64,000 bases of DNA, taken from Chlorokybus atmophyticus. Its lineage: Eukaryota > Streptophyta > Chlorokybophyceae > Chlorokybales > Chlorokybaceae. Made by a program: the position numbers and the translations under genes. The notes beneath the pieces are model-generated. The model was not told the DNA's origin. It worked only from the letters and a program-made list of their open reading frames with translations, and did not search any database. Shown here piece after piece: positions 11,136-20,459 of the stretch. Positions within the stretch are counted from its first letter, which is position 1. The number at the start of each line of letters is the position of its first letter. Location of the stretch: the NCBI GenBank assembly GCA_009103225.1, contig RHPI01002090.1, forward strand, positions 941,168 to 1,005,167, read 5' to 3'.

Positions 11136-11981
11136 TGTAACGATACCACTACTTACTTGCTGGTCGGGGCTTGGCAACCTTACGCACAAGCACTAAGAAC
11201 TTCCAGCAGATCTCCCACCAGCACCACGGTGCAGTGGAATTTGCAGCAGCGCACCAACGGAGGAGAGGATGTCCACTAGCCTTTCACACAGCTTCAGCCC
11301 CAGGCACACCCACATGCACACACACAACACCACACTCCACAAGGGATGAGGGGGAGAGCCCCTTCAACAGCTACAACCAGGCACCCCACACACAAGTGGC
11401 CCTAAAATGGTGAACACACTCTGATCCCTACTCAAGGTTGCTAATAAGCCTTGATACCACTTGCCGCTCTCCCGTCCTGGCACATAGGATGTCCAAGACT
11501 CAAGGCCTTGTTACTGTGTGCTGACCCATTGGCACAAGGTGATATTAAACTCCCTCGGTTTTTCGTAGGAATAACAATCCAACCTCCGAATCATAACATA
11601 GGCTCTTCTAATACAGTTGTACTTGCGTATTGCCCACATGCATTACTTAGCCTTGCGTCTATCACTTCCGTGGCAAATCGCCCCACTACAGTATGACCCT
11701 ATGGTTTGCCAACTTGGCTTTCTTTCTTGGAGTTGTCACATATTGTGGCAACTAATTGGTTTAGGCCAAAGGCCTCGGGCATTGACCAGCTCTGTGCTAG
11801 CCCTCATCGATGCCTTATGTAGTTCATTACACGAAGGGCCATTTATGCTCAAGAGTAGACCTTCATGAGAGCACACCTCACAAGCACTACACATGCTCAT
11901 GAGTTGAAAAATCCCATTGAATCTCTTCTTACTTACATAAGTAAGAGACAGAGAATGACTGCCAGCCTTATAGGCGTGACA
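11136..11981 (-). repeat. 3' LTR of element 2 (left end)
   Basis: On the plus strand it runs from TGTAACGATAC to CTTATAGGCGTGACA. It matches 16872-17811 at both ends and in blocks in between, e.g. CCAGCCTTATAGGCGTGACA and GAGGATGCCAC/GAGGATGTCCAC. Confidence 0.85.
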
Positions 11982-11993
11982 TTCCTCCCTACT
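11982..11993 (-). other. polypurine tract of element 2
   Basis: Read on the minus strand, GTAGGGAGGAA abuts the LTR start TGTCAC, the expected plus-strand primer position. Confidence 0.8.
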
Positions 11994-12242
11994 TGCGTTG
12001 CAACGTCCACATTGCAAAAGATGGAACACCAGTCCCGTACATACCACAAGCAAGGTTGGCCAACCCGCCGAAAAGGCTGTGCTTCACGCATGAAAGTAGT
12101 GCAAGTCGTGGGAGTGACAGAACCAACTGTGATACCAAGAATCAATGTGCACTGTGTTGGTATGTCACATGAAGAGGTTGCATGCACGTGTTCATGCTCT
12201 TGCAACTGAGCACAAGCTCTGAGCACACGCTCTCTTAAGTGG

Positions 12243-13002
12243 CACCTGTGGATTTGAGCTCATTCTTAAACTCCTTTAGCTTGGCAGCACAGTTTGCCGA
12301 GTTGAAAATAAGCTCCAAAATGTTATGCTCTTCGCCATAACCAAGCCACTTCACCAAGTATTGGGTTCAAAAGACTTTCTTGTACTTTTCGAACCGTGCG
12401 CCAACAATGACCTCACCCTCATACTCAAGGTTGCCCTCCACCTCAACTGGAGGAGGAGGTGGCTGCATTGGACCGTCACTTCTGTACGGTTTTAACAGTG
12501 CTACATGAAACACATCATGTACACGCATGCTCTTTGGCAACTCTAGCCGAAAGGCACGCTCACCAACACTGTCAGTGATGCGGAATGGACCCAACCATCT
12601 TGGTAGCAACTTGCGTACCCCGCTTGTTTTGAGTCGAGTGTTCTTTGAACTCAACAACACTTGGTCCCCAACTTGGAGATCATCTCCAGGCCTTCGTTGC
12701 CTGTTGGCATACGTCTTTTGCATGTCTTGTGCTGCTCTCAGGCAGTGTTTCGCATGTGCCAACGCGGCATGCATGCTCTCAATGAAGTCTCTGGCGACAG
12801 GCACTTTGCTGAACGGCTCAACATTCAAAGACATTATGTCTATCATAGGTGTCAACACATAACGATCGTAGTTCGAATAGACCGGAGTGCTACATAGCGA
12901 CTCATGCCATGCATTGTTCACAGCGAACTCAGCTAACGGCAAGTACACATCCCAATCATCGAACCTGGGTGACGTGCAGTGGCGCAGCACATCTTCAAGC
13001 AC
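12243..13002 (-). pseudogene. integrase C-terminus and chromodomain of element 2
   Basis: The minus-strand frame 12367-13002 begins in the integrase core end (DDWDVYLPLAEFAVNNAWHE) and continues with VGDQVLLSSKN, LPRWLGPFRI and the MRVHDVFHVALLKPY motif. It then enters a chromodomain (EGEVIVGARFEKY) that continues past a TGA at 12367-12369 as YLVKWLGYGEEHN to about 12243. The in-frame stop splits the chromodomain. Confidence 0.85.
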
Positions 13003-13620
13003 CTGGTTGACGCGCTCCGTCTATCTATCACTCTGTGGATGGTAAGCAGTGCTCGAGCTCTGCTTAGTCCCCAAGTACCGGCACACAGCCTGCCAGAACT
13101 GGCTCACAATCTTGGGGTCACGGTTTGATACCAACTCTTTGAGTAGATCGTGTGATCTGAACACCGAGTTCAGAAAGATAAACGCAACTCTTGCGCATCA
13201 ATGTCCGTGCGACACGGCTCAAATCTGACAATCTTAGTCAAGCGATTAACAAAGATAATAACATCACTGTACCATCTTTGTTTCAGGTAGATATGTGATC
13301 AGATCCATGCTCACACTTTCCCACTGATAGTTGGGAACAGCTAAGGGCTTCAGCAACCCTGCTAGCTTCTTGCGAGGCTTTGTCTCCCAGACAAGTGTCA
13401 CAACATGCGACATACTTTGATGCATCAGCACACAAGCTTGGCCACCAATACAGTCTCTACAATTGCTTGATGGTCTTTGTCATTCCCATGTGCCCACTGT
13501 ACACGGAATTGTGTGCCTCAAACAGACACGCTAGCCTCAAGCCGAGTGCATCTGGCACTATTACCTTGCCCTCACGATACCATAGGCCCTTGTGACAAGT
13601 GATCATGTCGTCTGCTTGCT
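13003..13620 (-). pseudogene. degenerate integrase N-terminus/core of element 2
   Basis: The position between RNase H and the integrase end requires the zinc-binding region and catalytic core. No long frame remains; short pieces in several frames show deletions and stops. Confidence 0.5.
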
Positions 13621-14253
13621 TTATAATTTAATAAACCATGTGTCAAGTGCATAAGCATCAGGCAAACGCTGTATGATGTCCTTCACAACGGCCATTGGGT
13701 CCTCCCCACTTGGCTCGTGAGCTGCCAACGGTGCTTCACAGTCTGCTCTCTCGAGCGCAGTTAGCATCTCACTGGTCTCTGTTGCCACTGCTGTCTCACT
13801 AGCAGCTGGCTCATGCTCATGTGGCAACTCAGAAATACTGGCATTACTTGCTTGTGCCCATCCTTGGCTTCGTGCACGTGCACGTTTTGTCACTACCAAT
13901 AGCAGCGGCGAACGGCTCAACGGTTCTGCCACATTCACTCTCCCCGATCTGTAAACCCAGGTGAAGTTGAATCTCGACAAGTACTCAGCCCACCTTGCTT
14001 GTCTTCTTGACAAGGTTGGTTGGGTCTGAAAGAAAACAAGGGGGTTGTGGTCCGTGATCACACAAAACCCGCCTTCTACCCCCTTTAGATAGCAACGACA
14101 CTCCTGTAGCGCATGGACTACCCCCAACAGCTCTTGCTCAATTATTGTACGGTTTCTCTCAGCTGGAGAGAACTTCTTGCTAACATAAGCAAGGGGGTGC
14201 CCACTCTGGACCAACACAGCACCACTGCCCTCAACAGATGCATCACACATCAC
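13621..14253 (-). pseudogene. RNase H domain of element 2
   Basis: The frame starts MMCDASVEGSGAVLVQSGHPLAYVSKKF and has ERNRTIIEQELLGVVHALQ and VITDHNPLVFFQTQPTL, the gypsy RNase H signatures. The tail after residue 120 is Glu/Ala-rich. It is separated from the connection region (14250-14465, LRLSNYFRKYILDYS) by a frame change. Confidence 0.87.
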
Positions 14254-15050
14254 CTTAAAGCGCTTGGTGAAGTCCGGCCGCTCAAGACAGGCGCTGTCAC
14301 CAAAGCCTCTTTAATGGAATCAAAAGGTTCTTGCTGCCTCTGTGACCACCTCCACACCACCTTGTCATGCAACAGATTAGTGAGAGGGGCAACACGGGAC
14401 GAATAATCCAAGATATACTTGCGGAAGTAGTTGCTCAATCTCAAGAATGCGCGCAGCTTATGCACATTTGGAGGGCTCGGCCAATCCTTGACCTTGGCAA
14501 CCTTCTATGGGCCAGGGCGCACGCCCTCTTTGCTTGCAATGTGGCCGTGGAACTTTAGTTTCTTCATGCCAAACTCGCACTTGGGCATGTAAGCACAAAA
14601 ACGTTGCCCACGCAAGGTTCCCAACACCTCGCGCACATGTGCGACATGCAAGTCATTCTTGCTGAGCACAAGTATATCATCACGATATACAAGCACTGTC
14701 TTCCTCATTAGCTTGTGAAACACACGGTTCATCATAGCTTGAAAGGTGGCGGGCGCATTCGTCAGTCCAAAAGGGAGCACCTTGTACTGTAAGTGGCCCA
14801 CATGCGTTCTGAACGCTGTCTTAGGCACATTATCCGGAGTGATACGTATCTGGTGGTACCCACTAATCAGATCCAAGGAATTGAACATTAAGGCACCGCT
14901 CAATTGGTCAAGCAAATCATCTATCCTTGGCAACAGATACCTGTTCTTGATGGTCAACTTGTTCAAGGCCGTGTAGTCTACGCACATGCGTAGCCTGCCG
15001 CCCTTCTTATGTACAAATGGGTGCTCCAAAGGGAGAGCTACTTGGCTCAA
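14250..15050 (-). pseudogene. reverse transcriptase of element 2, active site altered
   Basis: The frame 14505-15050 has [42 protein letters not shown] and LPFGLTNAPATFQAMMN. The catalytic box reads LVYRDDILV, i.e. YRDD where gypsy RT has Y[LVM]DD. The connection domain continues in another frame (14250-14465). RT upstream of KKGGRL is degenerate. Confidence 0.9.
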
Positions 15051-15322
15051 TCATCCCTTCCCAAGCAAGGCCTTGATCTGCCCCTCCATGTCCACATACT
15101 CAACTGGACTCTGCCTATATACAGGTCTGAACGGAGGCTGTGCATCCGAATCTTAAGGAATCGTATGCTAGACGTCCCTCTCAGGTGGCAATGCAGGCAG
15201 TTCAGCTTGAAACATATCAGACAATTCAGACAACAGACCTTGAAGGGCCGTGTCTGGTGGGTTGCCATCGGTCTCACCAATAAAAGCGGAAGTGCTGTTG
15301 CTGTTGACTGGGCGGACGAGCA

Positions 15323-16039
15323 TTAGAAGGGGTTCACCTGCGTGGCACTCAACAAAGAGCATAAGATATATGTACCAATTGCGTCATCAACACAGTCAGC
15401 AGTGGGCACTACATCATGCCCATCAGCTTGCAAGGTCACACGACCTCGCCCTTTGCGCACACTGCAAAGCCTTATGTCTGCATCCGTACGCAAGCCACAT
15501 GCTTGCTCCCAATGGCTGCCAACAATGACAGCCACGCCTGGCACCTCTACTGGGATGACCAAGAACTTGAGCTGAGCATGATAGCCTTGCACACGCACAG
15601 ACAAGCGCACAACTCCCCGCACGGGGCTCTCATGCTTGTTCAGGGCAACAACCATGTCATCACACTTGCCGACACGAATGCCCAAGCGCCGCACAAGAGA
15701 CTCACTCACGAAGTTCTCAGGTGTGCCTGTGTTTATCATTAAGATGCACGGCACATGTGCGACAGACGCCTTAAACAGCCAAGTCAAGTCTAGAGTACTT
15801 ACCGGATGGAGGGCAGGAGGGTCATACATCACATACACGGACTTCTTACCCAGCTCGACTTCACCGAGAACCTGCACACCTTTAACAAGGTGAGTCCATG
15901 GCCCCGCATACTTGGGCACCACGATGCATGCACTTGTGTCATGCACGCTCTTGCATGCTACATAAAGCTTGAGCATGTTGCACAACTGGTAGACAGGCGC
16001 GTTGAGCAAAACACATTTGCCCGCACAATTGTGCTGCAT
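15323..16039 (-). pseudogene. protease region of element 2, active site altered
   Basis: Frame of 238 codons with ILMINTGTPENFVSESLVRRL in the position of the retropepsin flap and active site. The catalytic Asp of D-[ST]-G is replaced by Asn (NTG). Further on, VIVGSHWEQACG resembles the usual segment before RT. Confidence 0.75.
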
Positions 16040-16173
16040 ATGTGAGCATCCCCATGTACACCCAACTCATTCTCCCACACAGCAACATTGCATGGTTGGG
16101 GAAGGCGTGACATCAAGTCACTAGAAGCACATTGCTTATCAATGTCCACAGAGCAGCTAGCCATATGCAATCC

Positions 16174-16554
16174 CTACTGTATACATGGCTTCTTGCTCTT
16201 TTCATGTCCCTCATACATGAGAGCATGGCCCCGAGCAGTTTCAGCCTGAGCCTCTTTAAGCTGAACTTTGCGGCTGCGTTTGCGCTCTTGGTGGTCCTGT
16301 CGAGCTGCATCAGCTGATGCACCAACATGTCCCTCACATGGGATCGCTTGGTCAACGTTGTCACCCGACCGTTGCCATTGAACTATGTTGGCCTCGTGTT
16401 GTTGCTGTAACTCTGTTACCTGCTCACACAACGCGGCAACAAAAGTGGTCAACTGTCGGGTGGTCTTGGCAACATCATTGCCCCAGGATGCCTCCTCTTG
16501 TGCTGTATGCTGTTGCTCAGCCATCCCCACATAAGGTTGGAGCCAACACCACAC
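16174..16554 (-). pseudogene. gag-like fragment of element 2
   Basis: Frame with MAEQQHTAQEEASWGNDV, a helical Gln/Glu-rich region (ALCEQVTELQQQHEAN) and a basic Lys/Arg-rich segment. Its position beside the 5' LTR and its composition fit gag, but there is no zinc knuckle and it is much shorter than gag of element 1, so most of gag is lost. Confidence 0.5.
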
Positions 16555-16858
16555 GGTGAGGTCGCCTTAACAGATGCACTCACGCGCACACACGCGCATA
16601 CGCGCAGCTGGTGCGGCAACAAGCAAATGCGTGTGTAATGCTGTGTATGTGCAGCAAAAACACACAACCAATGCACAGATCGGCGTGTAGAACGACCCAC
16701 ACCGTGCATGCAAGTGTGCACGCAACTGGACGCACCAACTAGCATGCACAATCAGCTCAAAACCCTGCCATGTAGTGCGTGCAAGCAAAGAATGCAACGC
16801 ACACACGGTGCAGCAAGTGCATAGGCTGATGGGCAAGCATGCAAGGCTTGGAATGCAA

Positions 16859-16870
16859 GCTCCGAGTCCA
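16859..16870 (-). other. primer binding site of element 2
   Basis: Minus-strand TGGACTCGGAGC lies one base inside the 5' LTR, the same spacing as in element 1. It matches TGGTATCGGAGC at 10 of 12 positions, so initiator tRNA-Met is the probable primer, with mutations. Confidence 0.7.
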
Positions 16871-16871
16871 A

Positions 16872-17811
16872 TGTAACGATACTACTCACTTACTTGCTGG
16901 ACGGCTTGGCAAACTTATGCACAAGCATAAGGACTTACTTCCCAGAAGCCCGACCAGCAACACACAGTGCAGTACCTTGAAGGGGAAGTCACAGCACCGC
17001 ACCAAGGAAGGAGAGGATGCCACCAACCTCTCTACTCAGCTCCCACACACATGCACATTCAAACACCCCACACACATGTGCAGAGCTGCCACAAGCATCA
17101 CACCCCACATGGGATGAGAGGGAGAGCCCCTTGAACAACTAAACTAGGCACCCCACACACAAGAGTCGAGTATGCACCTGCTGAGCTCCCTCAACACTTG
17201 TTGAGACTGTTCATATACCCCCTCTTTGGTGCTCTCCGACTTAGAACATCCAAGTTCAAGGCTACTTGCCTTGTCATGGCTGCGTTGACTACAACTCATG
17301 TCTAGGGCAGCCACATCAGCCCTTGGACCTCTTGTTTAATGTCCAAGATTGATCACACATCAGCTTCGGACATGAACGTCCTTGGCTGGTCATATCAGCG
17401 TAGGACATCACACACATGCATACGTATGCATCCCTATGCATACATATGCGCGCATATGCACACACATATGCGCATGCACACATACACATGCATACATCTA
17501 GTACGTACCTCATATCCTCACATATGCACTCATATGCGGACATATGTACATGCAAATGTATGCACACACATGCGGACACATGGCTCACATGGCCATGTCT
17601 CTATGGTACCGACCAGCTCTGTGCTTGCTGATATGCAATACCTTGTGTAGTTTATCTCACTCAAGGCCTCATAGGCTCAAGAGCAGACCACGTGAGAGCC
17701 ACCCCACAAGCACTACACATGCTTATGAAATAAAAAACGCACCCGGTCTCATCTTACTTACATACAAGTAAGGAACAGAGAATGACTTTAGCCAGCCTTA
17801 TAGGCGTGACA
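16872..17811 (-). repeat. 5' LTR of element 2 (right end)
   Basis: 940 bp, about 94 bp longer than its partner. Much of the extra length is a Z-DNA-like alternating ATGC/CACA block at 17410-17585 that the left LTR lacks. Confidence 0.85.
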
Positions 17812-18003
17812 ATCGTTTGTGAAGGTTGCGCCCATCGGCGCGCATTGCGCTTGTGCATGTATGGCATGTCTACGCCGCATAACCTGTGGCTGTGCCGACC
17901 TTTCTTAAAGAATATCGTATGCTGGATCAATCGCACTACATCTTGCATGGCATGCAAGGTGTAAAGCACATGCAATACTAGCGCAACATGCAGCACTCGC
18001 CAC

Positions 18004-18115
18004 ATGCCATTTCATGCTTACACTCTACATCAGCAATTTCACCACTGGGCTGCCTACCTCTACCTAACACGCCAAGCCCCTACCCTATTGGTAAAAGCAA
18101 CATGCATGATCCACA
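18004..18115. repeat. interspersed repeat, copy 1
   Basis: The segment TGCTTACACT...CACTGGGCTGCCTACC...GCCCCTACCC matches 19303-19412 in order and spacing, with many substitutions. Confidence 0.65.
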
Positions 18116-18418
18116 GCCATTACCTGCACCACGGCTGTACACGTGCTCGCACGGAGTTGGCGACAGAGCCGATGCATGCTGCGGGCCAATGCTAACGCTT
18201 TGCGCGTAACCCTAACAATGGTTGCCAGCGGCAGTGTAGACAACAGGGGAAGAGGCGGCAAGAGAGATAGGGAGGGAGGGGGAGTCCACGTCAGGCGATT
18301 GGTGCTGGTGGCTGCTGCTGCAAAAAGGCCGCTAACCAAGGTGCATGCAGGTGCCTGCAATTGCCATGCATGCATGCATGCATGCATGTCAAACAGGGGG
18401 GCAGTAGAGATAGGGTGA

Positions 18419-18423
18419 GAAGT
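18419..18423 (+). repeat. target-site duplication GAAGT of TRIM, left copy
   Basis: GAAGT precedes the first 89-bp repeat and recurs at 18929-18933 directly after the second. Confidence 0.9.
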
Positions 18424-18512
18424 TGTCACAAATTGGGATACATTGTGATAGACCTCACTCATGGTAGTGTCTTTTACTACCATAGCCTAGTGGTCGGGCC
18501 CCAATTGTTACA
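18424..18512 (+). repeat. TRIM 5' LTR
   Basis: 89 bp with near-inverted termini (TGTCACAAATTGGG / CCCCAATTGTTACA) and an internal hairpin GGTAGT-N7-ACTACC at 18463-18481. Confidence 0.93.
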
Positions 18513-18547
18513 ATGGTTACGGAGCTTAACGTCCCAGGTTCAATTCC
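18483..18547 (+). promoter_or_regulatory. possible tRNA-type A and B boxes across LTR/PBS
   Basis: TAGCCTAGTGG (18483-18493) fits the RNA polymerase III A box, and GGTTCAATTCC (18537-18547) fits the B box with one mismatch; they are 43 bases apart, a tRNA-like spacing. An alternative is that the B-box-like bases are an extension of the primer-binding complementarity into the tRNA T arm. No tRNA cloverleaf can be folded. Confidence 0.4.
18514..18525 (+). other. TRIM primer binding site
   Basis: TGGTTACGGAGC, one base after the LTR, resembles the initiator tRNA-Met PBS of element 1 (TGGTATCGGAGC) at 10 of 12 positions. Confidence 0.8.
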
Positions 18548-18830
18548 CGTAGGGGACTGAGGCAGATCCGTGGCAAAATAAAACATTTGGGGCGGCTTGC
18601 CCTAGGCTGCGCGCGGGACACGACCTGCGCGCTGAGCCAATTCAACCTAAGGCCGCGTGAGCGGTCGCGCTGCGATGGTAGGTCGCGCGGTGAGGATGGC
18701 CGTTCGATCGGTCAGGACCATTCGTGGGCCGGATCCAACAAGCCGCGGGCAGACCGATCGTGGCACGGTCGTGAACACGGCGACGTGGGCTAGTGCCTCA
18801 TTGGATTACGAGGAACTCATGGGTTAAATT

Positions 18831-18839
18831 GGGGAGGAA
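18831..18839 (+). other. TRIM polypurine tract
   Basis: GGGGAGGAA directly abuts the 3' LTR start TGTCAC. Confidence 0.85.
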
Positions 18840-18928
18840 TGTCACAAATTGGGATAAATTGTGACAGACCTCACTCGTGGTAGTGTCTTTTACTACCATA
18901 GCCTAGTGGTCGGGCCCCAATTGTTGCA
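18840..18928 (+). repeat. TRIM 3' LTR
   Basis: 89 bp, four substitutions from the 5' copy, followed by GAAGT at 18929-18933. Confidence 0.93.
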
Positions 18929-18933
18929 GAAGT

Positions 18934-20459
18934 AGTCAGTAGGTAGCATGTAGGCGCCGTCTGCCCCGGTGGTCAATTGGTGAGTGTTTGTAGTGTTAGT
19001 AACATTGCATGTGCACATAAGTTTGCATGTATGAAATCCCTCTTGCATCTTTTGTACACACATCGCCATTGTGTACAGGTAACTACGCATGCATGTTGAC
19101 TAACGGGGCAAGGGCTTAGCGAAGGTAGCTTCCTAGTATGTATAGGTAGCCCGGTGGTGTAACAAGTTGTTGTTTGCTGGCGTGTGCGAGTGCGCTTGTG
19201 TTTGCATGTGTCATGCATGTGCACAATGCAATGGGGTCACATGCATAGCATTGCATATACGCTACACAATACTAGCACTGTACACACAATACTAGCACTT
19301 TTATGCTTACGCTGTATATCAGGAGCTCACCGCTGGGCTGCCTACTCTATCAAACACGCTAACTTAGCCCCTACCCCGATAGTCAGAGCTACATGCATCT
19401 GCAATGCTTTGCAGGTGCTTCCTTTGCTGCTTGCCGCTACCCCTTCCCTGAACCCCCACCCTCCCCAAGTCTATAGCTAGTGCACTTAGCTATAGCTTAG
19501 TGGGGGCCGCCACCCCGTTGTCTTGCCCTTGCTTGTGAAGTGTTATCAAGCTTGGATGTGTTGTGTGCTTGCTGCCTTCACTAATTGGCCCCAATCCATC
19601 TGTTGTGTACTATGCATGATGTCCACCCATCACATGCTGCGCGGCTATGGTTAGCGACCAGCCTTCTTCATTGCAGTGACAGCAGGAGCAGTCTCAATGG
19701 ACCCCCCCGCCCTCCTCCACCACTCCTCCTCCGCCTACTCCTGCAGTAGGGGCCCCGCTCGCTCGCTACCACGCACTGTCGACGCTACTGTTATGCCAAT
19801 CAGGGTTAGCTTTCTCGCAGCATGTAAGTGTGACATCAGCAAGAGAAGATGTCGCCTGTGCCGTTGCAATCTTTACTGTGTGTCGTCACTGTGTTTTGCT
19901 TGGCGTTAGGCACATAGGGTGCATATTTTCACCAAACCTAATTACAGTTTATTTGCATCTCTCTCATACCGTATGCGCGTACATACGCGTATGGATAAAT
20001 ACGCAACCCAAAGTGGCTTAGTATGACATAGCTATGCTAGCTATGAGCACATGTCACCCATAATTGAGCTCCAGCTTTTGCTTTGTCTACAAGGTGATAG
20101 TCATTGCGCCTCACAACTCTGAACGTGTTGTAGGGTGCTTGCATAGCATTTTACATATATCACAACAAATCCCATAGCATGGAATTTCAATAGTACAATC
20201 ATGACGACTTCAGAGAGATCACAGCATCCCTAGAATTGCTGAGTGGTGGACAGAGTGGAGAGCACTGACTCCTGCGCTGTTGGTTCACAAGTTGGAGCGT
20301 TTGGCAGGCCACAAATAGCAAAGAGTGTATGCAGAACAGCATGTTTCAACAGGCTACAAAGGCTTATACCCTATTTGCCTGCATTACTGTGGTTGCGTGC
20401 AGTAATATGCATGGTCGCCAAACACTGATGCCTTAGTGGTGAGTGTGCCAGAGCGTGTA
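18934..20459. other. spacer, no gene seen
   Basis: Contains the second copy of the interspersed repeat (19303-19412) and TGCATG-rich sequence. The segment near 19676-19750 (CAATGGACCCC, then CTCC-rich) faintly resembles part of the 0.4-kb repeat at 24757-25165. No open frame shows family motifs. Confidence 0.5.
19303..19412. repeat. interspersed repeat, copy 2
   Basis: Diverged copy of 18004-18115, with TGCTTACGCT, CGCTGGGCTGCCTAC, AACACGC and GCCCCTACCC in the same order. Confidence 0.65.

Larger units (their letters stand above)
11136..17811 (-). mobile_element. Ty3/gypsy LTR retrotransposon 2, chromodomain type (decayed)
   Basis: A 6.7-kb element on the minus strand, bounded by LTRs of 846 bp (11136-11981, the 3' LTR) and 940 bp (16872-17811, the 5' LTR). 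In its own orientation the LTR starts TGTCACGCC and ends CGTTACA. A PBS lies beside the 5' LTR and a PPT beside the 3' LTR. From right to left it encodes a gag-like fragment, protease, RT, RNase H, integrase and chromodomain. Stops, frameshifts and active-site changes show it is defective. Flanking pentamers (GCTTT and ATCGT) do not match, so the target duplication is missing or an end has been rearranged. Confidence 0.9.
17812..18423. other. spacer with interspersed repeat and (GCAT)n
   Basis: No gene seen. 18010-18110 belongs to a repeat shared with 19300-19420. A perfect (GCAT)n microsatellite occupies 18364-18388. Confidence 0.5.
18424..18928 (+). mobile_element. TRIM: 505-bp miniature LTR retrotransposon
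   Basis: Two 89-bp direct repeats (18424-18512 and 18840-18928, four differences) begin TGTCACAAATTGG and end CCAATTGTTACA/TTGCA. A PBS-like TGGTTACGGAGC follows the first repeat after one base, and a polypurine tract GGGGAGGAA abuts the second. A perfect 5-bp target duplication GAAGT flanks the whole. The internal 327 bp have no recognisable protein. This is the structure of terminal-repeat retrotransposons in miniature, which depend on proteins from autonomous elements. The PPT/LTR junction is identical to that of element 2. Confidence 0.93.

Noticed and set aside
18483-18560. A genuine tRNA gene
   Set aside because: A- and B-box-like motifs exist, but no acceptor, D or T stem can be formed; the site is explained by the TRIM LTR/PBS.
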